The notes below the pieces were generated by a model. It did no database searches. It was not told where the DNA came from and saw only the letters and a list, made by a program, of their open reading frames with translations. A stretch of 64,000 nt of DNA. Origin: Alteromonadaceae bacterium M269. GTDB lineage: Bacteria > Pseudomonadota > Gammaproteobacteria > Enterobacterales > Alteromonadaceae. Positions 39,200-50,307 of this stretch are shown in pieces (the stretch's first letter is position 1; the number at the start of each line of letters is the position of its first letter). The DNA is taken from NCBI GenBank assembly GCA_004353515.1, contig SMNZ01000001.1, forward strand, positions 992,001 through 1,056,000, read 5' to 3'. The position numbers were made by a program, and so were the translations under genes.

Positions 39200-42100
39200 T
39201 GGTCGACTCCAAAATCTAGCCCTAACTGTTCTCCACGCTGAGAACTTTCATCTACACTTTGCCGTGAATCGAATTGCTTACCATCGGTAAACAGGTCATC
39301 CAACGCTTCAATTAACGTTCTATCTGGTTTGAAGGAATAAACACCGCTACCAGCTTTATTAGTATCCATCCCTCTTAGAAAGAGATACATTGCTCCGCCA
39401 ACATGTTTGTCGTAATCATAGTCAGCAATACGCTGTTTTAACCAACGATGAAGTGCCAAACTATAGATAATAGCCTGCAAATGATAGTCGTGTTCGGCCA
39501 TGGCCTGTTCTAGATTTTCCTGCTTGTAATCTTCTTGGGAAGCTCCCAGGTAATTTGATTTATAATCAGCGACGTAATATTTCCCATCAGTTTCAAAAAT
39601 CAGGTCAATAAACCCTTTTAAAATGCCATTCAGATCAGCAAACTGATACTGCCTGTTTATCCATGCCGTCTTTTCATTGACTATCTGATTAAAGGATTGC
39701 GCTCTGACTTGATTAAGTGGCAAATAAAACTCCATTTCGGGTAAATACTGCCCTGATTTAAGCTCCGATAAACGACAACCATTCTTTTCCAATCGACAAT
39801 GCAATAACGAAGGTAACCAAGCTAATAAGAAAGGTGTCCATTTCTCATCAATACCATACCATTGTCTCTGTTGTTCAATAAGCTCTTCCAGACTTGCTAA
39901 GTCATCGAACTGCAATTGTTCCAGTACACCGTGTAAGAAAGAACCAGCGCTTGCACCTTTAGGAAAATTGTATCTATCCAGAATTTCACCTTCAGACTCA
40001 GGTAAATAACTATTGCCTTCATCAAGTTTTAGCGTATCCAATTCATTAGCATCGGCTGACGAATGCTTCGACATGCCCCCCTGCTGTTTACTCAATGCAC
40101 TGTAACTTGTCATTTGCCAAGACTGTATAATCGGCTTAGTTAATTGCTTAGCAGCCAAAGGCGCTGGCGTTTCCACCTCCTCTTCACTTAGCAAGAAATT
40201 ATTATCAGGACTACGGTTTTCGGCACCGAATTTCACGACATCGGTATGTTGAGCATTGCCCAAGCTATCGAGACTCTGTAGCACTGTTTCAATGGGCTTC
40301 ATCTCATTGTTGGCGCCATTCGCACTCGACAACAGATAACCTAGCGCTGACCGATGAATCGCCGAAGCTCGACTTCTCGCTCCTTCAGTGGCATGCCAAA
40401 CACCAACAGCACAGTGATACTGCGACCGAGTCAGGCCAACATAAAGTAGTCTCAAATCTTCCGCTAATCTCTCGTAATCAGCTTTCTGTAAAGATTGTTC
40501 TGAATGACTATAGTCTGCCCGAAGTACTTTATCTTCATCGTGATAGATACCGACTTTGGCTGTTTTAAAGCGACAAGTAAAAGGCATAAACACAACCGGA
40601 TATTCGAGCCCTTTTGAGCTGTGCAACGTGACTATTTTGACCAAGTTAGCATCGCTATCTAACCGTAGCTGCTGAGCATCACTGTTATGATCTGGCTCAT
40701 CAATTTGCTCCTGAAACCAGCGTAATAACTGGGTTTCCCCCTGAATAAGAGCTGATTGTTGTTGCAACAGCTCAGTTAGGTGTCGCAGGTCAGTTAACTG
40801 ACGACTTCCATCATCAAAATGCCCTATCAGATGCTCTCCAATATCGAAGTAAGCTACAACATTATTAACAGCCTGCATCAGCCCCGCATATTGCCAGTTA
40901 TTACGCCAATGGCTAAAAAGATACATGAGCTGCTGCCACTTGCTATCATCGGCTAATAGCTCATCAAGATCCTCTCCATTCATTCCAATCAGTGAGGTTA
41001 AAAGAGCGGACTTAACTGATGCCTCATTTTCACACTCATGAACGCCCCTCATTACGAGATATAAATCCATTGCAACCTGAGTCGCGAAAACGCTTTTACG
41101 AACCAGGAACACGCTGTTCACGTTTTGTTGCTTGAGCGCGAGTTGAATTAAGTCAGCTTCCGTTCGGTCTCTGACTAACACACAAATATCTGCCGCTAAA
41201 AGAGATTTTCCGTTTATCAAAACCTCATTTTCTTTTGCGCCATTCAGCCAAAAACTGATTTGACCAGCCGTATACTTAGCCAAATCTCGACTGGCATCTG
41301 CCCACGAAATAGGTTTATCTATACTCCCGTCGTTCCCGGTCAAGGTCATGAAACGCAACGCAGGTTCCGTAGCACCATTAATTGACAGCCCACTCGTCCC
41401 TCTACCCGCTTTAACTGGAGAAAAACGAATGCTTTCGCTCAAAAGAAAAGGATGTTCTGCTCTGCCAAACAGCTGATTGACCGCCGCTACCATGTCTGGT
41501 TGGGAACGCCAGTTGGTATCTAAAGTAAACTGTTGTGTTGCTTCGACATCACCTTTTGCCGCAATGTAGGTATAGATATCAGCTCCCCTAAATGCATAAA
41601 TAGCCTGCTTAGGATCACCGATCATTATCAAGGCAGTATTTTCATCTGCTAATTTGTTTTTTTGTTGCAGATAAACACTTGAAAAGATCTCATACTGAAT
41701 TGGATCTGTATCCTGAAATTCATCAATAATGGCAATAGGGTACTGTTCGATCACCGCTTGTTTAAAGGACGTTGCTTTCGCTGAATCAACAAGTGTTAGT
41801 GCTCTTCGCATTTCGGTTAGCAGGTCATCAGGAGATAAAAGCCCATGTTCACTCTTCTGGTCCTTTAATCTTCTGCTTACTTCCGAAATCGCTTTTTGGA
41901 TAATCGATACTTGAACAAGCGTTTCACACTGCTTTTGTAAAGTATGTAAATGATCAAACCGCTCGAAAGGCGTAACATCAAAATCGGCACTGGCTTTGGT
42001 GAGTGCTTTCTTAATTTTATCGGCTGATAAAACATCCCATCCGACGGTCCTATAAGCAAAACAATGATTGCGCGACCGACAAAATGAATCCATCGCATCT

Positions 42101-42864
42101 CGCAAATCGGCTTTCGCTACTGAGTGATTGGCTCTTAGCTTAGTATCGGATAATAGCTGTGCGATCTCATTATCTAACCACCAACGCTTCACTTGTTCGA
42201 CTGTTTGCAGATACTCTTCAAGCACGTTATCCAATTCAAGATGATTCAAAGCCTCAACATTTTCACTAGGCATCATCTCAGAAGACAACCAAGGCCTTAG
42301 TTCGTTGAGAAACTGTAAAGGTTCTCGCCACGAAGATAGAACCATATCGAGCTTTGGCTGCGTCATATTTACAATATGGCTACGCCAGAAGTCCTGTACG
42401 GCAATTTGAAGATACTCAGTTTCATCCAAAATAAAGGTTTGCTGGTATCGCATGCCACTCTCAAAAGCATGCTCCTGTAAAACGCGTTGGCAAAAGCCGT
42501 GTATTGTATAAATTGCCGCTTTGTCCAGCTCCTTTTGAGCAACAGACAGACGCAATATCGACAATTCAAGATTGTCACTGCTTTCAATCAAGGAATTAAC
42601 TAGCGCATCATCACTGTGACCTGCATGAAATGCTAGCAACGCCTCTTGTATCTTTACTCGGATACGCTGGCGTAATTCAGAAGTTGCGGCATTAGTAAAA
42701 GTTACCAGCAGAATCTTGCTCACTGGTTGAGGATTGCATTCATGTCCTAAAACAAGTCGAAGGAACAAATTGGTAATAGTATAGGTTTTGCCCGTGCCGG
42801 CACTGGCTTCTATTAACGAAGCTCCGCTCAGAGGGAAAGTCATTGGGTTTAATTGGTTAGCCAT
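39196..42864 (-). CDS. recB: Exodeoxyribonuclease V subunit beta RecB
   Basis: RecB is the 3'-to-5' helicase and the only nuclease subunit of RecBCD. The 1222-residue product has Walker A SAGTGKTYTI (20-30), helicase motifs IDEFQDTDPIQYEI and GDPKQAIYAFRGAD, LHSSKGLEYPVVF and TRSQYHC. The C-terminal nuclease domain has DYKSNYLG (near residue 1095), with the catalytic Asp and Lys. The length fits E. coli RecB (1180). It overlaps recC by 8 bp and recD by 4 bp. Confidence 0.97.
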   Translation of the reverse strand: MANQLNPMTFPLSGASLIEASAGTGKTYTITNLFLRLVLGHECNPQPVSKILLVTFTNAATSELRQRIRVKIQEALLAFHAGHSDDALVNSLIESSDNLELSILRLSVAQKELDKAAIYTIHGFCQRVLQEHAFESGMRYQQTFILDETEYLQIAVQDFWRSHIVNMTQPKLDMVLSSWREPLQFLNELRPWLSSEMMPSENVEALNHLELDNVLEEYLQTVEQVKRWWLDNEIAQLLSDTKLRANHSVAKADLRDAMDSFCRSRNHCFAYRTVGWDVLSADKIKKALTKASADFDVTPFERFDHLHTLQKQCETLVQVSIIQKAISEVSRRLKDQKSEHGLLSPDDLLTEMRRALTLVDSAKATSFKQAVIEQYPIAIIDEFQDTDPIQYEIFSSVYLQQKNKLADENTALIMIGDPKQAIYAFRGADIYTYIAAKGDVEATQQFTLDTNWRSQPDMVAAVNQLFGRAEHPFLLSESIRFSPVKAGRGTSGLSINGATEPALRFMTLTGNDGSIDKPISWADASRDLAKYTAGQISFWLNGAKENEVLINGKSLLAADICVLVRDRTEADLIQLALKQQNVNSVFLVRKSVFATQVAMDLYLVMRGVHECENEASVKSALLTSLIGMNGEDLDELLADDSKWQQLMYLFSHWRNNWQYAGLMQAVNNVVAYFDIGEHLIGHFDDGSRQLTDLRHLTELLQQQSALIQGETQLLRWFQEQIDEPDHNSDAQQLRLDSDANLVKIVTLHSSKGLEYPVVFMPFTCRFKTAKVGIYHDEDKVLRADYSHSEQSLQKADYERLAEDLRLLYVGLTRSQYHCAVGVWHATEGARSRASAIHRSALGYLLSSANGANNEMKPIETVLQSLDSLGNAQHTDVVKFGAENRSPDNNFLLSEEEVETPAPLAAKQLTKPIIQSWQMTSYSALSKQQGGMSKHSSADANELDTLKLDEGNSYLPESEGEILDRYNFPKGASAGSFLHGVLEQLQFDDLASLEELIEQQRQWYGIDEKWTPFLLAWLPSLLHCRLEKNGCRLSELKSGQYLPEMEFYLPLNQVRAQSFNQIVNEKTAWINRQYQFADLNGILKGFIDLIFETDGKYYVADYKSNYLGASQEDYKQENLEQAMAEHDYHLQAIIYSLALHRWLKQRIADYDYDKHVGGAMYLFLRGMDTNKAGSGVYSFKPDRTLIEALDDLFTDGKQFDSRQSVDESSQRGEQLGLDFGVDQ

Positions 42865-45800
42865 CAGACTTTTCCACCTGCTCGTATAGAGGTTTCAATA
42901 AAAGCTCAGTTGTTTCTTGGAATAACTCGAAAGTATCATTTAGGTTAGAACAAACCCTCATGATATGCGCTTCCTGCCCCTCTCCACTGGAGAAACTGTT
43001 ACCGGTAAACTTAGCTATTGTTTTATTGATATCCGAGGTTTTTAACCACTCCCACCCTGTTTCTGGGAAAAAGTAAAGAGGACCATCCAGCCCTTTCTCA
43101 TAAGTATTGACGTATCGTTGAATCAATTGAAAAGCAACATCTGCCTCAACTGGAATGAGTTCGAATGTCTCTTCGACTCCTACAAATAATGCACTGTTCA
43201 AAGGCGTTTTTTGCGACATTAACATCAACCATTGAATCCAAAACAAGAACTTATGCCCTGCTCTTAGCTTACCTGCACGCCAATTCACCAGCTGACCATT
43301 GGCAGATACAGGAAGCCATCCAACCAATTTTCGTTGTCCAATCGTCAAATTAATTTCTACACGCTTTTGTTCAGTTCCAAGTTCTTCAACATTCGCTACT
43401 AGTTCCGCGAACTTGTGCTTTAGCTTCTCAAAATAGACCTTACCAGATTCACCAATAGGTAAACGCCCTTCTCCTCTTAGCTGAGCAAACCAATCATTAT
43501 TCGATGACGAAACCAATCGTTCACCCAACACGTAATTGTCCAATGCATCGAAACCGAAAGGTTCATCTTGTTGAGGTAAATCAGAAAAAACAGACAGTTG
43601 CGTATGCCACCGATGTTTAAAGAACGCTTTAATAGGGTTTTGAAAAAATTGAAGCAACAAAGCTACATCAAGCTCTTCTTGAGAGTCATCCTTACCAGCT
43701 TTAACAGTCTGTGTTGAGGTATTTGACCAAAACGGTGATGATGAAACAGGTTGCTGTGATTGATTGGCCACATTCAGCCAATGCCCCTGATAACTCAAAA
43801 TATCTGAATCAGACTTTTCGTCGTCAGAGGATAAAAAGTACATTTCCGAGAACGGTTGCAGCCCATGGGTTCGAACGAGGTGTTGATAAAGACTATCAGC
43901 TGTTTCTTGTGTCTGAAGTCCGAGTTCACCTTCAATAGCAAAATGTTGCAAACAATAATCAACGAGTTCAGAGACCAAAATAGATTCGTTACGCTCAGTA
44001 TTATCTCGAAGGCTAAAGCCCAGATAACTCATGTAGAGGCATTCCCGAGCAGATAAAATTGCTTCCAGGAACAGGTATCGATCATCCAATCGTCTTGAAC
44101 GGTCGCCTTTTCTGGGTTTAGACATCCTCATCAGGTCAAACCCAACGGGAACACTCTGTCTGGGATAGGCATCATCATTCATGCCCAGTAAACAAACAAC
44201 CTTAAACGGGATACTGCGCATTGGCATCAAGGTACAGAAATTCACTTTTCCTGCTAAAAAGCGTTGTCCAACACCTTTCGATGCTAGTGATTGCTCAAGC
44301 ATGTCGACAAATACATCTTGCTCAATAGCATCAGAAAATTGCAATTGGTGCGGCATTAGGTTTTCAATAGATTGCCTTAATTGGATGATGTAATGTTCAT
44401 CATCCACAGTCGGCAGGTAAAAGCGCTCAAAAACATTTAATGCATCAACGCACCTTTCTTGAATAGTCTTAGGTTCGGCATGCCATTGACTAATATACTC
44501 AAGAGCTTGCAAATAGAGATAAAACTTGCCTAATGCAACTGACTGTTGCCCCTCAATTTCATCGTAAGGTATCACCTTATAGGATGAGTCATTTAAAAAC
44601 AGGCCATCCGACTGCATTGCATAACCAGACATCAGGCGTTTTATTCCAAACAACCAGCTGTTTTGCTCTTCTACAGGTAAGTCCCAACGCAACTTGCTCT
44701 CGCCATCCCATCCCCAACGAACTCCCGCATCAATTAACCAATGCCTAAGGCGTGTGAACTCCTCAGCGCTCAGATCAAAGCGTTCTAAAACCGCTGGCAC
44801 CTCACAAATATCCAGAACTTCACTGAGTGTCAGGCGGCTTTTATGGATTTTCATTAACTGAACAAAGCTACGTAAAAGCGGAGATTCTTGATTGATATTG
44901 CGGTCAGATATCGCGTAAGGGATATGTAATTCAGCCTTGGCACTACCGAAAACACCTTCAATAAAAGGTGCATAAACCGCAATATCTGGCATCATCACGA
45001 TAACGTCACCTGGATGCCAATCAGGGTTATTATCGAATAGATGCAATAATTGATCGTGCAGTACCTCTAGTTCACGAACAACAGAGTGGCACTGATGTAT
45101 CTGAAAGGACTTATCCCTCTTATCAATTTCAATTTTGGGGAAAGCTTTACCGTTTGATAAAAATTCGTCTGGTGTCAGTTCTTCTTGCGTACCCCGAGTT
45201 TCGAGTTCGTAAATTCCAGACTGAATATGGGAAAGTAAGCTGCTAGGTATGGATTCTTCAAAATGATCGTATTGCTGGTCCACATGCTCTAACAACATGT
45301 CTTGATAATCACGACCAAGTTTGCCCCATGACGCCAACAAAGCATGACCAACATCTAAATAGTCCTCGACCGCTTGCTCCAAATTTTCATCATAGCGTGC
45401 AAGTTGTTGAATGGCTTTGTAACGCTCATCAACGAGATCAGCCCAATAATGTTGACTTGGGTTTAACCAAAAAATAATAACATCTCGGCTTGCCGATAGC
45501 GCTTTAATAACCTGCAATTGCTGAAGTGGCATCGCCGAAATACCGAAAATGGCAACCCCTTTTGTCGAGCTGCTTTTCGCTTGAGTTTCCAACTGTTCGA
45601 TTAGTCGATAGTGAAGATTGGCGCGGTGGTATTCGGATTCACCTAGTTCCTTAGAGATTCTAACCAAAGCTCGCCACAGAATAGGTTGCCAAGGTTGTGT
45701 AGTGGTATCTAAACCATCTATGCTCGGATCGTCGTTTTCCCATGCTAAGATCCAGTCAGGTCTATACATGAGATATTGGTCAAAGATATCGGCTATCTTC

Positions 45801-46222
45801 GCACACAGCTCGTACAACCTAACTTGTTCTGCAGTGTTAGTACTATCAACCGTTAAATAGCCGCGGATGCTTTCGAACTCTTCAAGTTGGAGCAGCGTAG
45901 GTAACAGTTTCATTAACTTCCATGTCATATTGTCTTTGCTAAACGCAGAGACATCGGGGATATCAGTCAAATTTTGTTGATAAAGACGCCAAATAAAGCT
46001 GGAAGGCAGAGGGAACTGAATATTGGCAGCTATTCCTAAAGCATTCGCAATTTCTACTTTCAACCACTGCGCCATACCAGGACTTTGAACTAAAATAGTA
46101 TCGGGCTCAAAATGAGAAATAACGGACGTATCAGTTACATCAACTTTGTGTTGTTTGTTTAGCCAGGCCGTACATTCCTCGACCAAGACTTCCATCTTGT
46201 TAGATTGCACAAGGTGCAACAT
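42857..46222 (-). CDS. recC: Exodeoxyribonuclease V subunit gamma RecC
   Basis: RecC is the Chi-recognising scaffold subunit of RecBCD. The 1121-residue product matches the E. coli length (1122). It starts LHLVQSNKMEVLVEE and has the characteristic SPGMAQWLKVEIA segment (about 51-63) and family stretches such as LPSSFIWRLYQQ and MMPDIAVYAPFIEGVF. The ATG at 46220-46222 is the first of the unit, and recB follows with an 8-bp overlap. The promoter must lie in the short gap towards xthA; no strong site is evident. Confidence 0.95.
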   Translation of the reverse strand: MLHLVQSNKMEVLVEECTAWLNKQHKVDVTDTSVISHFEPDTILVQSPGMAQWLKVEIANALGIAANIQFPLPSSFIWRLYQQNLTDIPDVSAFSKDNMTWKLMKLLPTLLQLEEFESIRGYLTVDSTNTAEQVRLYELCAKIADIFDQYLMYRPDWILAWENDDPSIDGLDTTTQPWQPILWRALVRISKELGESEYHRANLHYRLIEQLETQAKSSSTKGVAIFGISAMPLQQLQVIKALSASRDVIIFWLNPSQHYWADLVDERYKAIQQLARYDENLEQAVEDYLDVGHALLASWGKLGRDYQDMLLEHVDQQYDHFEESIPSSLLSHIQSGIYELETRGTQEELTPDEFLSNGKAFPKIEIDKRDKSFQIHQCHSVVRELEVLHDQLLHLFDNNPDWHPGDVIVMMPDIAVYAPFIEGVFGSAKAELHIPYAISDRNINQESPLLRSFVQLMKIHKSRLTLSEVLDICEVPAVLERFDLSAEEFTRLRHWLIDAGVRWGWDGESKLRWDLPVEEQNSWLFGIKRLMSGYAMQSDGLFLNDSSYKVIPYDEIEGQQSVALGKFYLYLQALEYISQWHAEPKTIQERCVDALNVFERFYLPTVDDEHYIIQLRQSIENLMPHQLQFSDAIEQDVFVDMLEQSLASKGVGQRFLAGKVNFCTLMPMRSIPFKVVCLLGMNDDAYPRQSVPVGFDLMRMSKPRKGDRSRRLDDRYLFLEAILSARECLYMSYLGFSLRDNTERNESILVSELVDYCLQHFAIEGELGLQTQETADSLYQHLVRTHGLQPFSEMYFLSSDDEKSDSDILSYQGHWLNVANQSQQPVSSSPFWSNTSTQTVKAGKDDSQEELDVALLLQFFQNPIKAFFKHRWHTQLSVFSDLPQQDEPFGFDALDNYVLGERLVSSSNNDWFAQLRGEGRLPIGESGKVYFEKLKHKFAELVANVEELGTEQKRVEINLTIGQRKLVGWLPVSANGQLVNWRAGKLRAGHKFLFWIQWLMLMSQKTPLNSALFVGVEETFELIPVEADVAFQLIQRYVNTYEKGLDGPLYFFPETGWEWLKTSDINKTIAKFTGNSFSSGEGQEAHIMRVCSNLNDTFELFQETTELLLKPLYEQVEKSDG

Positions 46223-46373
46223 AGTGTTTGTACCACCCCTAAATACCCACCCTACTTCTTGATGCAGAATCGGCTTAACAGTTTATCAGTCACTGGCATT
46301 TTGTTAGCATGTGATAAAACCAACCTAGAAATTGACTCAAATCTGTGAGCCATTCTGTTTAAACAGTGAACTT

Positions 46374-47183
46374 ATGAAATTTATCTCTTTCAATATTAAC
46401 GGTATTCGTGCGCGACTTCATCAACTTCAGGCGCTTGTCGATAAACATCAACCCGATGTTATCGGCTTACAAGAAATTAAAGTACACAACGATATGTTCC
46501 CTGTAGAAGATGTTGAAGCCATGGGCTACAAAGTTTATATGCACGGACAGAAAGGTCATTACGGCGTGGCTTTAATGTGTAAGCAAGAGCCGCTAGAAGT
46601 CAGCTACGGTTTCCCGACCGACGACGAAGACGCTCAACGTCGCATGATTATGGGAACATTCAAACTCCCCAATGGAGAGAAAGTTCGTGTTCTGAATGGT
46701 TATTTTCCACAGGGCGAAAACCAAGAACACGAAATCAAATTCCCCGCTAAGAGAAAATTCTACAACGACCTTATGCAGTATTTAGACGAGTACCATAAAC
46801 CTGATGAAAATATCATCATTATGGGCGACGTTAATATTTCGCATACTGACCTCGATATTGGTATTGGGGAACAAAACCGTAAGCGTTGGTTACAAACCAA
46901 GAAATGTAGCTTCCTTCCCGAAGAAAGAGAATGGATGAACAGACTACTTGACTGGGGATTCACCGACAGCTTCAGATCGATGAACCCGGAAGAGGACCAA
47001 AAGTTCAGCTGGTTCGACTACCGTTCCAAAGGTTTTAACGACAATAGAGGCTTGAGAATCGATCTTATTGTTGCGACTGCACCACTTCATGCCGAGCTAA
47101 AAGAAGTAGGAATAGATTACGAATTAAGAGGCATTGAAAAGCCATCAGATCACGCACCGATCTGGGCTTGTTACCATGAATAA
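46374..47183 (+). CDS. xthA: Exodeoxyribonuclease III
   Basis: XthA is the main AP endonuclease and 3'-to-5' exonuclease of base excision repair. The 269-residue product matches E. coli XthA in length and motifs: LQEIKVH with the metal-binding Glu34, [27 protein letters not shown] and the catalytic SDHAPIW at the C terminus. The frame extends upstream to a TTG at 46332, but [14 protein letters not shown] from the ATG at 46374 is the conserved start. It is divergent from recC. Confidence 0.97.
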   Translation: MKFISFNINGIRARLHQLQALVDKHQPDVIGLQEIKVHNDMFPVEDVEAMGYKVYMHGQKGHYGVALMCKQEPLEVSYGFPTDDEDAQRRMIMGTFKLPNGEKVRVLNGYFPQGENQEHEIKFPAKRKFYNDLMQYLDEYHKPDENIIIMGDVNISHTDLDIGIGEQNRKRWLQTKKCSFLPEEREWMNRLLDWGFTDSFRSMNPEEDQKFSWFDYRSKGFNDNRGLRIDLIVATAPLHAELKEVGIDYELRGIEKPSDHAPIWACYHE

Positions 47184-47192
47184 GGCTTAAGT

Positions 47193-47852
47193 TTGCTGTT
47201 TGATGTATCACTATTGCAGGTCATCGCCTTCGGGCTTTACCTGCTTATTCTCTTTGTGTCCTGTAAAGAGATCTCCTGGTCAGATTTTAGAAATACGCGA
47301 AAACAACAGCACCTCGTTTTTGGCGCTGCTGCTGCACTATTTACACTCTGGTTATTCAGAACAGGCATTCATACGGGGTTAGATGTTCATTTTGTCTGGT
47401 TAACAACATTAACCCTGATGTTAGGGTATCAATTTGCCATGTTAAGCAGCTTTGTTGCTCTGCTTGGCATTACGCTAATAGGCAAAGAAAGTTGGAGTTT
47501 ATTGGGTGTTAACGGCTTAATATCGCTGTTTGTGCCTATTAGTCTTACTTATTTAACCTACACCTTTACCTTCCACAAACTTCCTAAGAACTTTGCCGTA
47601 TACATATTTATCTGCGCCTTTTTAACGGGAGCAGCAACAATCTCGCTCAAGATGTTTTTACTGGGTGGTTACTATTGGCTTGAAGGCTTTTACGACTGGC
47701 AAACGATCAAAGATAACTACTTGATACTAGTCCCGTTAATGCTGTTCCCAGAAGCTATGTTAAATGGTATGTCCATGGTTTGTTTGGTGATCTACTTACC
47801 ATCCTGGGTTTTCACCTTTAAAGATAAATTCTATTTTACGAAGAAGAAGTAA
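47193..47852 (+). CDS. ECF-type/CbiM-like membrane permease subunit
   Basis: The 219-residue product has about six hydrophobic segments and resembles the substrate-binding (CbiM/NikM-type) component of energy-coupling-factor transporters. Supporting stretches are FAMLSSFVALLGITLIG, GAATISLKMFLLGG and LVPLMLFPEAMLNGM. The short N-terminal metal-binding start MHxxEG of CbiM/NikM proteins is absent. The start is a TTG with AAGG seven bases upstream, 9 bp after the xthA stop. No ATPase or T-component gene is adjacent, so if it is an ECF subunit its partners are elsewhere. The substrate is unknown. Confidence 0.7.
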   Translation: MLFDVSLLQVIAFGLYLLILFVSCKEISWSDFRNTRKQQHLVFGAAAALFTLWLFRTGIHTGLDVHFVWLTTLTLMLGYQFAMLSSFVALLGITLIGKESWSLLGVNGLISLFVPISLTYLTYTFTFHKLPKNFAVYIFICAFLTGAATISLKMFLLGGYYWLEGFYDWQTIKDNYLILVPLMLFPEAMLNGMSMVCLVIYLPSWVFTFKDKFYFTKKK

Positions 47853-47884
47853 TATACATCATAGTACCGACTCGTAGGTGATTA

Positions 47885-48331
47885 CTAAAACCAGCGCTCT
47901 GTAAAAGCCCTATCAAGCTCTGAGAATGCTTTTTTCAGTAACGTGGCTAACTCGTAATACCGAGGGCTAGATTTAGAGGCTTGAACCTCACACCCTTGCT
48001 GCTGCATTCTTTGATAAATCTCGTAGTACATATGTTTTACCGTTGGTGGCAAAACAGTATTGGAGCGAACCCCCAACCACCATAAACCTTGCAACGGAAT
48101 ACTCAGGAAGAAAGCCAATACAGCCAACACTTGAGGTAGATATTCAGTTCCTAAAGCTTGAAACATAACAGCGGCGCATCCAACACCAATAGGTGGCATA
48201 ACGCTCATTGATAATCGTGTTGCATATATCACTCTGTTCTCAGGGAACACAGCGTGTAGTTCTTTTCGCTCAGGCCACGACTTCATGTAGTTTTGACCAT
48301 CTCTAAACACTGACGTTATTGATTTAGACAC
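47885..48331 (-). CDS. yfbV: UPF0208 membrane protein YfbV
   Basis: In E. coli, YfbV takes part in insulating the Ter macrodomain together with MatP. The 148-residue product matches the family: FRDGQNYMKSWPERKEL near the N terminus, FPENRVIYATRLSMSVMPPIG (about 29-49), the membrane pair (about 42-62 and 68-85) and the SIPLQGLWWLGVRS landmark. It starts at a GTG (complement of 48329-48331) with AAAGG about 11 bases upstream. It is a single-gene unit divergent from trxB. Confidence 0.93.
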   Translation of the reverse strand: MSKSITSVFRDGQNYMKSWPERKELHAVFPENRVIYATRLSMSVMPPIGVGCAAVMFQALGTEYLPQVLAVLAFFLSIPLQGLWWLGVRSNTVLPPTVKHMYYEIYQRMQQQGCEVQASKSSPRYYELATLLKKAFSELDRAFTERWF

Positions 48332-48500
48332 CTAATTAAATACCTTTCAGTTAATTCATAGCTGAAGACGGAGTAAATCCTCTACAACAGGACCTTTATA
48401 ATACAATTATAGTTCCAATTCATCATTTAGCTTTTAGTTGTAACAAATGCTTCTAACGATTTAAGTTTCAACACTTTACGCATAAGCAGCAATTCCTTAG

Positions 48501-49487
<987 letters not shown>

Positions 49488-49505
49488 AAAATAGTGAATT
49501 AGGCA

Positions 49506-49532
49506 AAAAAGGCTCGCATCGCGGGCCTTTGT
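49506..49532 (+). terminator. Hairpin after trxB
   Basis: AAAGGCTCGC and GCGGGCCTTT pair with one mismatch across a short loop, followed by GTTATTT, between the trxB stop and aat. It is a moderate terminator. Confidence 0.6.
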
Positions 49533-49572
49533 TATTTATAACAGTGGTATAAGTAATTCAAAGACTGATGGC

Positions 49573-50307
49573 TTGAACGACCAACCGACCTTACCTTACC
49601 TTTTAGACGATGATCCTTTTCCAGATATTGAACTCGCCTGGGTTGAACCTAATGGTTTATTGGCAATGGGTGCTGACCTATCCGTCCCTCGCCTATTAAA
49701 AGCTTATCAATCCGGTATTTTCCCTTGGTATAGCCATGAAGATCCACTCTTATGGTGGTCTCCTGACCCGAGAGCAGTTATCAATATTGGGGAATTTAAA
49801 CCTTCGACAAGTCTAAAGAAATTCCATCGAAAGCAAACTAACCTGAGAGTGACCAAAAATGAGGCTTTTGATCACGTTATCGAAGCCTGCGCCCATATTC
49901 CCAGACAAGACAATGGCACATGGATAACAGACTCCATGATAGAGGCCTACAAAACGTTACATCGCAATAAAGCCGCACATTCTATTGAAGTTTGGTTCGA
50001 TGATGAATTAGTTGGCGGCTTGTATGGTGTTGGTGTTGGCGCTGTATTTTGTGGCGAGTCTATGTTTCACAAAGCATCTAACGCCTCTAAAATTGCGTTT
50101 TGGTATCTCAATATGCATCTAGCCCACTATAATTATCAAATGATAGATTGCCAGTTACTTAATCCACATCTCTCCTCATTGGGTGTGTATGAGATACCAA
50201 GAGTCGTATTTTCAAAACAAATACGAGAGCTGCGTGAAGCCTCAATTAACGCAACCTGTTGGGTTCCAGGCGAAATACAGGATAGATCAATAGGTGCTCA
50301 CTCATGA
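49573..50307 (+). CDS. aat: Leucyl/phenylalanyl-tRNA-protein transferase
   Basis: Aat adds Leu or Phe from aminoacyl-tRNA to N-terminal Lys or Arg, making an N-degron. The 244-residue product has the family marks WVEPNGLLAMGADLSVPRL (about 18-36), YQSGIFPWY (about 40-48), WWSPDPRAVI and GGLYGVGVGAVFCGESMF (about 148-165). The start is a TTG; no ATG or GTG in frame precedes it within the gap. It overlaps bpt by four bases (ATGA), so the two transferases are co-translated. ClpS and ClpA, which read these degrons, lie just downstream. Confidence 0.96.
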   Translation: MNDQPTLPYLLDDDPFPDIELAWVEPNGLLAMGADLSVPRLLKAYQSGIFPWYSHEDPLLWWSPDPRAVINIGEFKPSTSLKKFHRKQTNLRVTKNEAFDHVIEACAHIPRQDNGTWITDSMIEAYKTLHRNKAAHSIEVWFDDELVGGLYGVGVGAVFCGESMFHKASNASKIAFWYLNMHLAHYNYQMIDCQLLNPHLSSLGVYEIPRVVFSKQIRELREASINATCWVPGEIQDRSIGAHS

